A stretch of 64,000 nt of DNA, taken from assembly GCA_903824495.1 (NCBI GenBank), contig CAIJXB010000026.1:124001-188000 (forward strand). The letters are read 5' to 3'. Under the pieces are notes generated by a model. The model ran no database searches. It was given only the letters and a program-made list of their open reading frames with translations, and was not told the origin of the DNA. Shown in pieces: positions 27,247 through 36,563 of this stretch (position 1 is its first letter; each line of letters opens with the position of its first letter). Both the position numbers and the translations under genes were made by a program. The stretch is from an uncultured Chlamydiae bacterium. GTDB taxonomy: Bacteria > Chlamydiota > Chlamydiia > Chlamydiales > Rhabdochlamydiaceae.

Positions 27247-27337
27247 CGCAACCTCTCCTATGGTGTACTTTTCCTCACACTAGTTTTTAAATAAATTTAT
27301 TGTCAATAAAACATGTGAATATTTTTATTTATTTCTG

Positions 27338-27358
27338 AAAAAAGAGGGAATTTCCTCT
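27338..27358 (-). terminator. Terminator of the type II secretion operon
   Basis: A small hairpin (AGAGG...CCTCT with an A-T/G-T closing interior) which, on the minus strand, is followed by six T residues. It lies 7 bases past the last pseudopilin gene. Confidence 0.65.
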
Positions 27359-27364
27359 ATGAGA

Positions 27365-27895
27365 TTAGCTCTTTTTCTTTTCTGGATAAGGAGGGGGAAT
27401 AAACCGGCTAGATTTCTTTGGAGGAGCCGTTTGGAAGGCGATCGGATAGGAAAAATCGAGAAAAACGGGGGGCTGCTTCATTTTTTGGGGCTCTATTTTT
27501 AAAATCCCGGTAGGAAAAGTGCGACCGGAAGAAAAAAAGGTCACCTTGACCTCTTTGACGGGCTTATTTTCGAGAAAAAGCTCCGAAACCTCTTTTAGAT
27601 CGTGGGTTGTAGAGTGGAAGGAGGGAGAGTCAGACTCAAAAATAGCCTGATATGTCCCCTCCTGATTTTTTTTGATGGTGCACGTTACATCAGCTCCTTG
27701 GTTCATGGCCAAGATCTGGACCTGATGAACATCAAAGAGCCAGCTTTGCAAGCCTCTATAGAATCTATGGTGAGCAAGTAAATCTACCCCCTTCATCCCA
27801 ACTAGCCCTGCAAGAAGACTTATCAGAGCAAGGCACACCATGATCTCTAAAAGAGTAAAGCTTTTGCGCTTATTCCTCTTGGGAAGAAGAAACAT
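27365..27895 (-). CDS. GspH-like pseudopilin
   Basis: 176 residues. A type IV pilin-like leader (KRNKRKSFTLLEIMVCLALI) gives the prepilin-peptidase site before the Phe, with the conserved Glu at +5. One helix is followed by a periplasmic domain with little similarity, ending in a Pro/Lys-rich tail. It overlaps gspG by 26 bases. As a minor pseudopilin it would cap or prime the type II secretion pseudopilus. It is named by leader and position; other minor pseudopilins (GspI/J) are possible. Confidence 0.78.
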   Translation of the reverse strand: MFLLPKRNKRKSFTLLEIMVCLALISLLAGLVGMKGVDLLAHHRFYRGLQSWLFDVHQVQILAMNQGADVTCTIKKNQEGTYQAIFESDSPSFHSTTHDLKEVSELFLENKPVKEVKVTFFSSGRTFPTGILKIEPQKMKQPPVFLDFSYPIAFQTAPPKKSSRFIPPPYPEKKKS

Positions 27896-28298
27896 GTTCA
27901 GCCTTTTTACCTAATTTCTTCTCTTTTTTCTCTTTATGCTTCTCCCAAGCGTCTGACTTAATCTTAAGATCATAGTCACCTTTGGCGCTAATCTTATAAG
28001 GCTGGTTCCACCCATCTTTCAAAAGCTTATCTGCATTGGCTACAAGACCAGAATTTTCCAAATACCCTTGAGGGTTCGCGATGATTTGCTCGGCAGTTGC
28101 GCCACTTGCCATTTCCATCTGGAAAATGTCTTTCAGCTTTTCGATCCCCTGCTCGGATCTAAAAGCTTTGCCTTCTTCTAAACTTCCCTTTACGTTGTAG
28201 CCAATGACGCTACCGATGAGTCCAATGAGGAAAATAACGATCATGATTTCTAAAAGGGTGATCGCTTTTTTCTTTCTTTTTGTGTGAGACTTTTTCAT
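27870..28298 (-). CDS. gspG: GspG major pseudopilin
   Basis: 142 residues. The prepilin leader is KKKAITLLEIMIVIFLIGLI with Glu at +5. The C-terminal part has the GspG features: KDIFQMEMASG, DKLLKDGWNQPYKIS (the conserved DGWGxP-like motif) and GDYDLKIKS. A charged Lys/Glu tail is added. It forms the pseudopilus that pushes exoproteins through the GspD secretin. A good AAGGA ribosome-binding site precedes the ATG. Chlamydia are known to carry this reduced type II system. Confidence 0.88.
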   Translation of the reverse strand: MKKSHTKRKKKAITLLEIMIVIFLIGLIGSVIGYNVKGSLEEGKAFRSEQGIEKLKDIFQMEMASGATAEQIIANPQGYLENSGLVANADKLLKDGWNQPYKISAKGDYDLKIKSDAWEKHKEKKEKKLGKKAEHVSSSQEE

Positions 28299-28319
28299 TT
28301 TTTAAATCCTTGATAATTT

Positions 28320-29510
28320 TTATGATGAAATGAACGAGCTGACGTCGGTCAGTGGCAAGAGAATCGATAGCACTACGAGCCCGACAACAGCTCCTAAAAA
28401 CAGTAAAACAGCGGGTTGCAAAAACGTGGTGAGTTGGAGTAGATCTTTATCTAGTTCTTCTTCATAGATCTCTGCCATGTTCCGCATCATGAGACTCATG
28501 TTTCCCGTTTCCTCTCCGATAGTAAGCATACGAACTACAAGAGGAGGCATAAAGGAGGCCCCTGCAAAGATCTGACTGATTTTTTTTCCTTCAACGACTT
28601 TGTCTTCTGCTTCTAAAATAAGAGAAGCCAGCGCTCCATTATTGACTGCCTTTCTTGCAAAGCGAAGAGATTCAACAAGGGGCACGCCTCCATCCAAAAG
28701 CATGTTCATAGCTCTGAAAAATCGAACCAAAGCAGACTGTGTGATGATCTTTTTGATATAGGGAAGGGTTAAAAGAAACTGACTGAACCTCTTTCGAAAA
28801 GAGTCTTGCTTACTCAAGAGATAGAGACCAAAGCCAGATGAGAACAGGACAAGAGCAATCGATACTACATAGTTGTTTAGAAAATCACTGAGTCCAATGA
28901 CAAAGTGGGTCAAAGGATGCACGCTTCTTCCTTCAAACAGTTCTTTCATGGAAGGGATTACGAAAAAGAAAAGAGCTCCGATGACAAGAAGACAAAACCC
29001 TCCTAAAAAAGCAGGATAGGCAAGAGAAGCAAACAGTTGCTTCTTGAGCTTTTGCTGTTTTGAAATGAGAAGTGTGAGTTGATCAAAAGCGTCGAATAAA
29101 GCTCCTGTTTGCTCAGCAGATTTCACCATCGAGAGGTAGATCTCATGAAACGTTTCAGGATATTTAGCAAGAGCGCTTGATAAACTAGAACCATTTTTTA
29201 AAAGATCACACAGATCAGCAAAGAGTACATGCGACTTTGAAGAGCGCTGCTTTTCTTCAATCGTAACAAGGCTTTCATAAAGAGGAAGTCCTGCTTTTAA
29301 AAGCTGGGTAAGCTCTCTTGTGAAAGAAAGCAGCTGATTTTCATTTAAGATCACGCGAGAAGATTTAGACTCTGAAAGGCTAACGATGGATGTGATGAGG
29401 ATTCTTTGTTTTCTTAGGCGCTCTTTAGCCATGAATAGAGAATCTGCATCGATGATCCCCTTTGACTGCTTTCCATCGTCTCCGATCGCTTTATATTGAA
29501 ATAGTGGCAT
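28320..29510 (-). CDS. gspF: GspF inner-membrane platform protein
   Basis: 396 residues, normal GspF/PilC length. Two homologous halves are seen, each with LLxxGxPL-type motifs: LTQLLKAGLPLYESL in the first and MNMLLDGGVPLVESL in the second. Three membrane helices lie around 168-190, 218-235 and 365-390. The N-terminus MPLFQYKAIGDDGKQSKGIIDA is the typical start. It forms the inner-membrane platform that docks the GspE ATPase. The gene sits 6 bases after gspE. Confidence 0.95.
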   Translation of the reverse strand: MPLFQYKAIGDDGKQSKGIIDADSLFMAKERLRKQRILITSIVSLSESKSSRVILNENQLLSFTRELTQLLKAGLPLYESLVTIEEKQRSSKSHVLFADLCDLLKNGSSLSSALAKYPETFHEIYLSMVKSAEQTGALFDAFDQLTLLISKQQKLKKQLFASLAYPAFLGGFCLLVIGALFFFVIPSMKELFEGRSVHPLTHFVIGLSDFLNNYVVSIALVLFSSGFGLYLLSKQDSFRKRFSQFLLTLPYIKKIITQSALVRFFRAMNMLLDGGVPLVESLRFARKAVNNGALASLILEAEDKVVEGKKISQIFAGASFMPPLVVRMLTIGEETGNMSLMMRNMAEIYEEELDKDLLQLTTFLQPAVLLFLGAVVGLVVLSILLPLTDVSSFISS

Positions 29511-29516
29511 TGGATT

Positions 29517-31118
29517 TTATAACCCCTCGCATCCTCTTGTGACTCTAAGGACTTCTTCTGAAGAAGTGACTCCTTCCAAAACAAGCATAGATCCTTCACG
29601 GCGTAAGGAAGACATCCCTTGCGCTAAAGCTAGCTCTTGAAGCCGATGTGCATCGGCTGATTTTAAAAGCTGCTCTTTAAGAGCGTTATTCAAAGTCATG
29701 AGCTCATAAATTCCATGCCGTCCCTTATAACCAGATCCATAGCATTGCTCGCACCCTTTGCCTTTATAAAAAGGTAGGTCACCCACTTCTTCTTTAGTAA
29801 GACGCAGATCGTAGATTTCTCTCTCAGATGGAATATAAGATTCCTTGCAACAGCTGCAGATGCGACGTACGAGCCTTTGAGCCAAAACTCCAATGACAGA
29901 AGATGTTAAAAGATACGGCTCAATTCCCATGTCAATGAGACGAGTTAAAGCAGAAGGGGCGTCATTTGTATGCAAGGTGCTCAAAACAAGGTGGCCTGTT
30001 AAAGAAGACTGAATCGCAATGTCTGCTGTTTCCTTATCTCTGATCTCACCGATCATTATAATGTCAGGGTCTTGTCTTAAAATGTGTCTAAGGCCTGTCG
30101 AAAAGTGCAAATTGATTTTAGTGTTTACTCCCATCTGGGCCATCCCTTGGAGTTTGTACTCAACAGGGTCTTCAATGGTCATGATGTTTACTTCAGAGGA
30201 GTTAACTTCTGAAAGGGCGCTATATAACGTTGTCGTCTTACCACTTCCCGTAGGCCCTGTGACAAGAACGATCCCTTCGGGATAGCGAATCAAGGTTTGG
30301 AAATCTTTCAAAATTTTGGATTTCATTCCAATGCTATCAAGGCCAAGAAGAACATTAGACTTATCCAAAATCCTTAAAACAATCCTCTCTCCGAATACAC
30401 AGGGAATGGTACTGACCCTAAAGTCGATATGACGTCCACCCATTCGCAATTTGAGACGTCCATCTTGAGGAAGCCTTTGCTCTGCGATATCAAGACGAGA
30501 CAAAACCTTCATTCTTGTAATCAGCTGAGATTGGTATTCTTTGGGAGGAGAGTGTCTCATCTGCAAAACTCCATCGATCCGATAACGAACTCCGAGTCCT
30601 TGTTCTAAAGGTTCAAAGTGGATATCAGAAGCTCCTTGCTGGATCGCTTCCAGAAGAATGGCATTCAAAATTTGGATGGTGGGCGAATCTGCCTTGGGAT
30701 CTAATAGATCGTACTCTTCTGCAATTTGAGGATCTAAAACATTCTCATCTTGACTTTGCAAACTTGCCATCAGATGGGAAGCAGCTTCCTTATCTTGATG
30801 GTAGCTTTGCTCTATCGCTTCTTCAATTTCAGCTTTGGAAGCAAGCACTTCTATCGTCTCACGTCCTAGAAACAGTCTGATCTCTTCTACCGCCTCTAAA
30901 TCAAGAGGGTTAGAAAGAGCGACAACAATTTTTCCATCGCGCGAATCTATTGGAAGGATCCCTTTTTTCTTTACAAATGCATAGGGCATAACAGGAGTTT
31001 TAAGACGAACCCACTCTGCATCTTGTAAAGAATGCATAATTTCCATGCCAAAGCGCTCGCTCCACTCTCGAAACTCTTCGCTGGGGGCTAGATTTACTGT
31101 AGCGTTTGATTCTGTCAT
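29517..31118 (-). CDS. gspE: GspE type II secretion ATPase
   Basis: 533 residues. An N-terminal GspE_N domain (about 1-150) precedes the RecA-like ATPase with Walker A GPTGSGKTTTLYSALS, an Asp box, Walker B DPDIIMIGEIRDKETADI and the His box LVLSTLHTNDAPSAL. The zinc-binding tetracysteine is CSCCKES...CEQC. It powers pseudopilus assembly from the cytoplasmic side. The ATG overlaps the gspD stop by 4 bases, confirming one operon. Confidence 0.96.
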   Translation of the reverse strand: MTESNATVNLAPSEEFREWSERFGMEIMHSLQDAEWVRLKTPVMPYAFVKKKGILPIDSRDGKIVVALSNPLDLEAVEEIRLFLGRETIEVLASKAEIEEAIEQSYHQDKEAASHLMASLQSQDENVLDPQIAEEYDLLDPKADSPTIQILNAILLEAIQQGASDIHFEPLEQGLGVRYRIDGVLQMRHSPPKEYQSQLITRMKVLSRLDIAEQRLPQDGRLKLRMGGRHIDFRVSTIPCVFGERIVLRILDKSNVLLGLDSIGMKSKILKDFQTLIRYPEGIVLVTGPTGSGKTTTLYSALSEVNSSEVNIMTIEDPVEYKLQGMAQMGVNTKINLHFSTGLRHILRQDPDIIMIGEIRDKETADIAIQSSLTGHLVLSTLHTNDAPSALTRLIDMGIEPYLLTSSVIGVLAQRLVRRICSCCKESYIPSEREIYDLRLTKEEVGDLPFYKGKGCEQCYGSGYKGRHGIYELMTLNNALKEQLLKSADAHRLQELALAQGMSSLRREGSMLVLEGVTSSEEVLRVTRGCEGL

Positions 31119-33412
31119 TTTGTAAAAAATAGTTTTAAGCTTTTTGCGAAAAATTTACGGCTTTCTTTGTCTTGCGCTTCCACCATTCTCTCTAAGAATT
31201 CAGGAATATCTCCAGGACGCTTTTTCATCTCTTCGGCTCTTAATCTTTCAAACGTGTCTTGAGGATCTGGGATAATACGCGGTGTGATGAAGAAAAAGAT
31301 CTCTGTGTTTCTATCGGTAAGCTCTACAGATCCAAAAAGCTTTGCAAAGCCTGGGATCTCTCCGAGGAACGGGATTTTTTCTTCATTGTCGTGAGTTGTC
31401 TTCTTACGAAGGCCTCCAATGATGACCGTCTCTCCATCAGCAACTCTCACTTCGTTTTCTATATGTCTTCTTTCTACAATCGGGCGATCATTCGGATTGT
31501 GTCTTGGCGTATCGAAGCTGATGTTTGTTTGAAGAGTTACTGCTGCTTTTTCTTCTTGGATGGAAGAATCTTCACTTTCGAGTGCCGAGTGAATGGTCGG
31601 AGTCATAATGATGGTAATACCGTACTGGGCTCTTGTGTAAGACTGCTCAAAGGCGATCCCTTTATTGGTATCAATCGGCGCAGCGCCGTTATTAATAGAG
31701 ATCTCTTCCACGATATTGATCGTGGCAGGACTTTGGTTGACAGTGACAACAGAAGGGGCAGCGTGAAACTGGATATTTTCTTGAGTCATCAAGAAGTTAT
31801 ACGCAAAGTCAAGCTTTGGGTTATTGCCTTGAGATGTTTTAAAGAGGTACTCAAAGACTCCCTTACCAACAGGCGCAAATAAAGAGGTATATTTTACGTC
31901 ACTATGAGGAGTGTTTACTTTAAGAAGGTTGAGTCCAAAGCTATCTTTATTATGGATGCTTCTTTCAAAAAGCAAGACTTCGATCTGTACCATCTTTTTA
32001 GGGACGTCGAGCTTTCTTAAAAGACTTTTGACCTTAGAAAGAACATCTTTTCTAACAACCATCAAAAGATTGCCCGTTTTAGGATCGGGAATAAAATGGT
32101 CTGTGCCAGTTTCTACTTCAAGCTGCGCAACACTGCCTCCTTTTAATGGAGGTGGCGCTACTGGCATCGGCGCTTGTGGAGAATAGCCATCAGGTGTTCT
32201 ATAAGGAGCATTTTGCTGCATATAGGAATAGTCTGTTCCATCGCGAACATCCGTAGCTGAGCTAACAATAGCGCTATACACTTTTTCAAGTACTTTAGAA
32301 AGATCGTTAGGATCGCTATGGCGACATGTATAGACATGAACTGTCATTTCTGTTGGATTTTGTAGCTGCTCTTCCGTGTCTTTTACAATCTTTTCAGCTC
32401 TATCTACAATCTCCTCTTGCCCAATTAACACTAAAGAGTTGCCGTGTCCTAAAGGGAAAACAATGAGGCCTTCTTGCTCGACCTTATTAAAGGGGGGTCT
32501 ATTTTTCTCTATGGCATCGCCAAAGAAAGAAACTAAAATTTTCTCCATCTCTTTAACAGGCATTTTTAAAATGGGGACGACTCTGGATGTTTTTCCAAGA
32601 GAATCTTGCCACACCATTTTATGAAGGTTGATCAGTTTTTCTACTTCTTCTTTAGAGGAAACAATCGCTACTTTTGTGCCAATTTGATGCACAAACGTTT
32701 GTTTTGCATCTGCAAAGCGCTCAAAAAACTGGAATGTACTCTTCGCTTGCTCAGGACGTGGTGAAAACACGTAAAAAAGGCGTGTTTGATTGGGGATCAG
32801 CAAAAGCTCTTCAGGTTTTGATGCAATAGCTTGGATGACCGAAGGATCTTGCTTAAGCAGATAAAGCTGCTTTGTATAGGTGTTGATTTTCTTAGCGCCA
32901 ACACCATTATGGGCTAAGATAATTTCGAGAACTTCACCCCAAGACTCTCTTGGTATCGGTAAATTCGAATGCATGTGAAGTTTCAAAGCGGCCATTTCAG
33001 GAGGGACGATGTATAAGAAATCAAGTGCCCCATACTCCATGACAAGCTGTCCGAGAGTCGTTTCTTCTTGATCCCATAAAGAAGAGTCTTCCTCTTCTTT
33101 TTTATATTCATCAACAGCTAGCTCTCTCCACTGGTTTTCAAGAGCTGACATAGAAGCTTTGAGTCCCTGAACCGTTTGAAGCAAGGATTCATATTCTTTT
33201 TCTTCTGCTTTTTTGTCTTTTAAAAGGGCGGCTTTTGCATAGCAAATCTTGAGCTCTGAGCGAAGTTTGGAAAGCCTTTGGTTAATAGCTGGCAAAGCTG
33301 CATCTATTCCACTTTCTTTATTAACCAAAAAACCTTTTTCAAAAGAAGGCTCTCCCCCTAAATGAGACAGCGCTAAAAGACTAAAAATGGTAAAAACAAT
33401 CGATCTATTCAC
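31115..33412 (-). CDS. gspD: GspD outer-membrane secretin
   Basis: 765 residues starting with GTG (AAGGGG 6 bases upstream). A signal peptide is followed by a coiled-coil-like region (about 40-110) not usual in GspD, then N-domains, and a secretin core at about 470-710 (VQIEVLLFERS, FHAAPSVVTVNQSPATI, VADGETVIIGGLRKK, FLGEIPGFAKLFGS, TEIFFFITPRII). It forms the outer-membrane channel. It overlaps the upstream gene by 8 bases. The extra N-terminal coiled coil may replace a contact normally made by GspC, which is not obvious here. Confidence 0.94.
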   Translation of the reverse strand: MNRSIVFTIFSLLALSHLGGEPSFEKGFLVNKESGIDAALPAINQRLSKLRSELKICYAKAALLKDKKAEEKEYESLLQTVQGLKASMSALENQWRELAVDEYKKEEEDSSLWDQEETTLGQLVMEYGALDFLYIVPPEMAALKLHMHSNLPIPRESWGEVLEIILAHNGVGAKKINTYTKQLYLLKQDPSVIQAIASKPEELLLIPNQTRLFYVFSPRPEQAKSTFQFFERFADAKQTFVHQIGTKVAIVSSKEEVEKLINLHKMVWQDSLGKTSRVVPILKMPVKEMEKILVSFFGDAIEKNRPPFNKVEQEGLIVFPLGHGNSLVLIGQEEIVDRAEKIVKDTEEQLQNPTEMTVHVYTCRHSDPNDLSKVLEKVYSAIVSSATDVRDGTDYSYMQQNAPYRTPDGYSPQAPMPVAPPPLKGGSVAQLEVETGTDHFIPDPKTGNLLMVVRKDVLSKVKSLLRKLDVPKKMVQIEVLLFERSIHNKDSFGLNLLKVNTPHSDVKYTSLFAPVGKGVFEYLFKTSQGNNPKLDFAYNFLMTQENIQFHAAPSVVTVNQSPATINIVEEISINNGAAPIDTNKGIAFEQSYTRAQYGITIIMTPTIHSALESEDSSIQEEKAAVTLQTNISFDTPRHNPNDRPIVERRHIENEVRVADGETVIIGGLRKKTTHDNEEKIPFLGEIPGFAKLFGSVELTDRNTEIFFFITPRIIPDPQDTFERLRAEEMKKRPGDIPEFLERMVEAQDKESRKFFAKSLKLFFTK

Positions 33413-34736
33413 CGTCAGCCCCTTCTACTTTTTCTTTGGGGGAGAAGGGCAAGTATGTCGTTACCGCTCCCTCTGCTCTTTTCAAAGCAACCCCTTTCTT
33501 TTCTTTTCGCTGTGATTTTTGAGCAGTGCGATCGCCTTCTACAGCGATAGAAAACGGCTGCGTCTGCGTTCTCATCTCATCTACCCAATATCCCTTCATC
33601 ATAAGCTTCCCTTGCTCTCGAACTAGTGAATCGAAAATACACAGCTCTCCCCGTATCTTATGGAGTAAGTACTCTTCAATGTCCAGAGATCTTTTTAATA
33701 CTTTCCACCCTCTAGATGTCTTGAGAACCCAATCTCCTGGTTTCAAGAGGTATCTGCGCTTTGCAAAACAGCAAGATACTTGATGGGCAGTTCTCGCTCT
33801 TACGGCCCCTGGTATTTGGTCAGCTTTTAAGGATCCCATGCGAGGAGACACTTGCAGATCTAACTTGATTTCTTGAGGATAGAATCCTTCTTCGTTCCAT
33901 ACTTCAAATTCTAGTCCTCTCGGAGTCATCGATTTGACTTGAGCTAGCGGTTTGCCTCCAGCTTTGGTTCCGTCTTCTGTTGGAACCCATGCATCCCCAT
34001 TCCAGACTAAAAAATCCCCTAGCTGCATAAAACAGAAAACTGTTCCCTTGCTGCCGGGTATTTCTACCTTGAACTTTCGGCCGACTCCTGGATTATACTT
34101 AACAAGAAGAACATCCGGTCCCCAAAGCTTAGCTTTTTGCAAAGAGGAAATCCACTTCTCTCCTTGAAATTTCTCGCTATTTTTAAAAGATTCTTCCTGA
34201 AGAACGAACTGAGCTTTTTCTTCTAAAAAACCTTCAGAGTCTTTAGAAGGCAGAAAAAGTCCCACTTCGACTAAAACCTTATTTCTGTCTAGAAAAGAAG
34301 GCTTGATCCAAAGAGGAGTTTTTTTCTCGGAAAAGCGATAGACAGGAGATCCTCCCGCTTGTGGGTCGCAGCTTAAGAAAACAACATCCCCGTTTTTTAT
34401 CCTCTGCTCTGACTTAGAGCTCCTTAGAGAAAAAAGAAAACTGATCTCTTTGCTTTTAAGATCGGGACGAACATTTTTAGCAAGTAGCACGATCTCTTGG
34501 CTCATGTCTGGTAAAATCGCAGCTCTTTTACTGGGGCGCAAAGATAAAGACCCTTGCCCTATTTTTTCTAAAGCGATCGTTTTCCCTTTGGCAAAAACAG
34601 TAAGATTGCTTCTTCCCGCTGACTCTTTCCCTTGATAGAGAGAAAACAATGTGAAAACAGCAAAAAGAAGGCAGAGAAAAACCGTCAAGATCCAGCTGCC
34701 TTTGACAGCTAGTTTCAACATTCTTTCGACATTCAT
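33405..34736 (-). CDS. Membrane-anchored first gene of the type II secretion operon
   Basis: 443 residues from the ATG at 34736. The frame extends to 34898, but the extra 54 residues are unlike the remainder and no ribosome-binding site supports that start. One N-terminal membrane helix (GSWILTVFLCLLFAVFTLFSLY) anchors a periplasmic body of mixed strands with no family I can name. The topology is that of GspC, and it overlaps gspD by 8 bases, so a GspC-like role linking inner-membrane parts to the secretin is possible. No HR or PDZ domain is recognisable. The C-terminal 30 residues are basic. Confidence 0.75.
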   Translation of the reverse strand: MNVERMLKLAVKGSWILTVFLCLLFAVFTLFSLYQGKESAGRSNLTVFAKGKTIALEKIGQGSLSLRPSKRAAILPDMSQEIVLLAKNVRPDLKSKEISFLFSLRSSKSEQRIKNGDVVFLSCDPQAGGSPVYRFSEKKTPLWIKPSFLDRNKVLVEVGLFLPSKDSEGFLEEKAQFVLQEESFKNSEKFQGEKWISSLQKAKLWGPDVLLVKYNPGVGRKFKVEIPGSKGTVFCFMQLGDFLVWNGDAWVPTEDGTKAGGKPLAQVKSMTPRGLEFEVWNEEGFYPQEIKLDLQVSPRMGSLKADQIPGAVRARTAHQVSCCFAKRRYLLKPGDWVLKTSRGWKVLKRSLDIEEYLLHKIRGELCIFDSLVREQGKLMMKGYWVDEMRTQTQPFSIAVEGDRTAQKSQRKEKKGVALKRAEGAVTTYLPFSPKEKVEGADGE

Positions 34737-34954
34737 CTTGCTTGGGGCGATAATGAGCAAAAAAGCCTCTATAGTTTTTTTGTATTCTTCATCCACTGTA
34801 AAAGCTCGGAGTTTAAAACATTCCCCTAAAAAACACAAAGAAGAACTCTTCCAGCTCAAAAACTCAGAAGAAATAAATTGACAAAAAACTCGATCCATCA
34901 GAGATTAAAAGTAAGTTAAGAATTAATCGAAACCTACTATATAAGGACAAAATC

Positions 34955-35332
34955 ATGTCAGGTGACAACCAAAAAGACGGTGTATCCGTCAAGGAAATTG
35001 AAAAATTTGCCAAGAACAATCGCTTTAAGCTCTTTCTGTGTTTGTCTCTTCTTCTGGCCTGCTTTTTTAGCTTTGTCTTCTTTGCAGCTTGGAACATCAT
35101 ACTAGCCGCTGCCGGCGGAATCGTTGGCGTTTTAATGGCTAACAAAGTGGAATCCTTTGCAAGGACTGTAAAAGCTTTCTGTGAGAAACAAGAAAACATG
35201 ACCCAGCTCATCCTAGGATGCGTAGGCCTCATTCTTTCCATGTTCCTCCCTCCTTTGATCTTTTTAGCGCTAGGTGCTGCCGGTGGTAGATTCCTAGAAA
35301 GCCTTAAGTCTACTTCTGTAGAAAGAAGATAG
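34955..35332 (+). CDS. Small membrane protein, three hydrophobic segments
   Basis: 125 residues. A soluble N-terminus of about 24 residues is followed by two close helices (about 25-63, rich in Phe/Leu then Gly/Ala), a polar loop, and a third helix (about 85-112). An AAGGA ribosome-binding site precedes the ATG. It is divergent from the type II secretion operon and ends at a very strong bidirectional terminator. The family is not recognised. Small multi-helix proteins of this sort are frequent among chlamydial inclusion proteins, but nothing specific supports that here. Confidence 0.75.
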   Translation: MSGDNQKDGVSVKEIEKFAKNNRFKLFLCLSLLLACFFSFVFFAAWNIILAAAGGIVGVLMANKVESFARTVKAFCEKQENMTQLILGCVGLILSMFLPPLIFLALGAAGGRFLESLKSTSVERR

Positions 35333-35350
35333 TCTTATAATCCGCAAGTG

Positions 35351-35391
35351 AAAAACCTCAAAATAAACACGATTTATTTTGAGGTTTTTTT
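35351..35391. terminator. Strong bidirectional terminator
   Basis: A perfect 17-bp stem (AAAAACCTCAAAATAAA and its complement) with a 5-base loop, T-run on the plus side and A-run on the minus side. It separates the convergent membrane-protein gene and mutY. Confidence 0.95.
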
Positions 35392-35395
35392 CTAT

Positions 35396-36442
35396 TTATA
35401 CACTAAGAAGCAACTGCTTTAAAATCCGTCTATGCCCAGAAGAAAATGTCAGATCCTTTTCTAGATCTTCTAGTGAATACCAAAAAAATCCCGGTACCTC
35501 TACCTTTTGAGCCACATGTAAAATGGAAGGATAGAGCTCTACTTTATACTTAGTAAAGCTTTGGCTTTCTTGCTTCAGGTCTTCCTGAAATATAGCCTCT
35601 ACCCCTAACAGCCTTTTAACTTCCTCTTCCACATTGTGATCAGGAATGTAGGGAAAAGAAGGGAACTCAGCAAGGCCGCCTAGAACCTTCCCTTCTTCCT
35701 TTTTTTGTACCAGAACATTGCCAGCATCATCTAAAAGGATGACTACCTGTTTTTCTAAAAAGATCGTCTCTTGCCTTTTCCTTTTAAAAGGAAAAAGGTC
35801 TGTTGCCCTTTCGCGATTTGCAAAACAGCTTTTACTTAAGGGACACTTGCTGCAGGTTGGATTTGGAAGGCAGTGGGTAGCACCAAGCTCGATGAGAGCT
35901 TCCATAACAACCCAAGGCTCTCTATCTGGCAGCAAAGCAAAGGTTGCTTCTTTGAGACGCGTTTTAGAGGGCTCTTTTTTTAGATCTCCTTCTATTCCTA
36001 TGTAGCGAGAAATAACCCTTTCTACATTTCCATCAATAGCGGGAGCTTTTTGATGGAAGGCGAAGCTCAAAATAGCGCCGGCTGTATAGGGTCCTATCCC
36101 GCTAATGTCTAAAAGTTCATTTAAGGTAGAAGGGAGCTCGCCTCCGTTTTGCTCAATTTGGATGGCGCCCTTGTGGAGATTGCGGGCCCGGCTGTAATAG
36201 CCGAGGCCTTCCCATACTTTAAAAACATCCTCTAAGGGTGCTGTAGCTAAGGAAGATAAGGTCGGAAAGCGCTTCATCCATTTGTTAAAGTAAGAGATGA
36301 CAACACTTGCCCTTGTCTGCTGGAGCATCACTTCTGACACCCATACAGCGTAGGGGGTGGGAGAGTCCCTCCAAGGAAAAGACCTTTTATTTTCCAAAAA
36401 CCAGGCTTTTAGGGCTTCAGTAGTCACTTTTTTCCTATACAT
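35396..36442 (-). CDS. mutY: A/G-specific adenine glycosylase MutY
   Basis: 348 residues from the ATG at 36442; a longer frame to 36517 adds a basic, non-conserved leader. It removes adenine opposite 8-oxoguanine. The N-terminal glycosylase domain has the catalytic Glu in SEVMLQQTRASVV, the helix-hairpin-helix LLDISGIGPYTAGAILSF and the catalytic Asp in APAIDGNVERVISR. The iron-sulphur cysteines are present (HCLPNPTCSKCPLSKSC), but the first spacing is C-x5-C, one residue shorter than the canonical C-x6-C. A C-terminal NUDIX-like 8-oxoG recognition domain follows. Confidence 0.95.
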   Translation of the reverse strand: MYRKKVTTEALKAWFLENKRSFPWRDSPTPYAVWVSEVMLQQTRASVVISYFNKWMKRFPTLSSLATAPLEDVFKVWEGLGYYSRARNLHKGAIQIEQNGGELPSTLNELLDISGIGPYTAGAILSFAFHQKAPAIDGNVERVISRYIGIEGDLKKEPSKTRLKEATFALLPDREPWVVMEALIELGATHCLPNPTCSKCPLSKSCFANRERATDLFPFKRKRQETIFLEKQVVILLDDAGNVLVQKKEEGKVLGGLAEFPSFPYIPDHNVEEEVKRLLGVEAIFQEDLKQESQSFTKYKVELYPSILHVAQKVEVPGFFWYSLEDLEKDLTFSSGHRRILKQLLLSV

Positions 36443-36563
36443 GTTTTTCCTAAAGACTCTACAGAGGACTCGTAAAAAAGAAAAGCCTCTTACCCTAAAA
36501 AGGTTAGGGTTTGGCACGAAATCCGCTTCTTAATACTAATACCTTTAAGAAAAATGGAGCGCG

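Noticed and set aside
31259..31882. 207-residue open frame antisense to gspD
   Set aside because: Shadow of the conserved secretin core; no start signal and no recognisable motif.
34737..34898. N-terminal extension of the first type II secretion gene
   Set aside because: No ribosome-binding site before the upstream start, and the added residues precede the clear membrane anchor with unlike composition; kept only as an alternative start.
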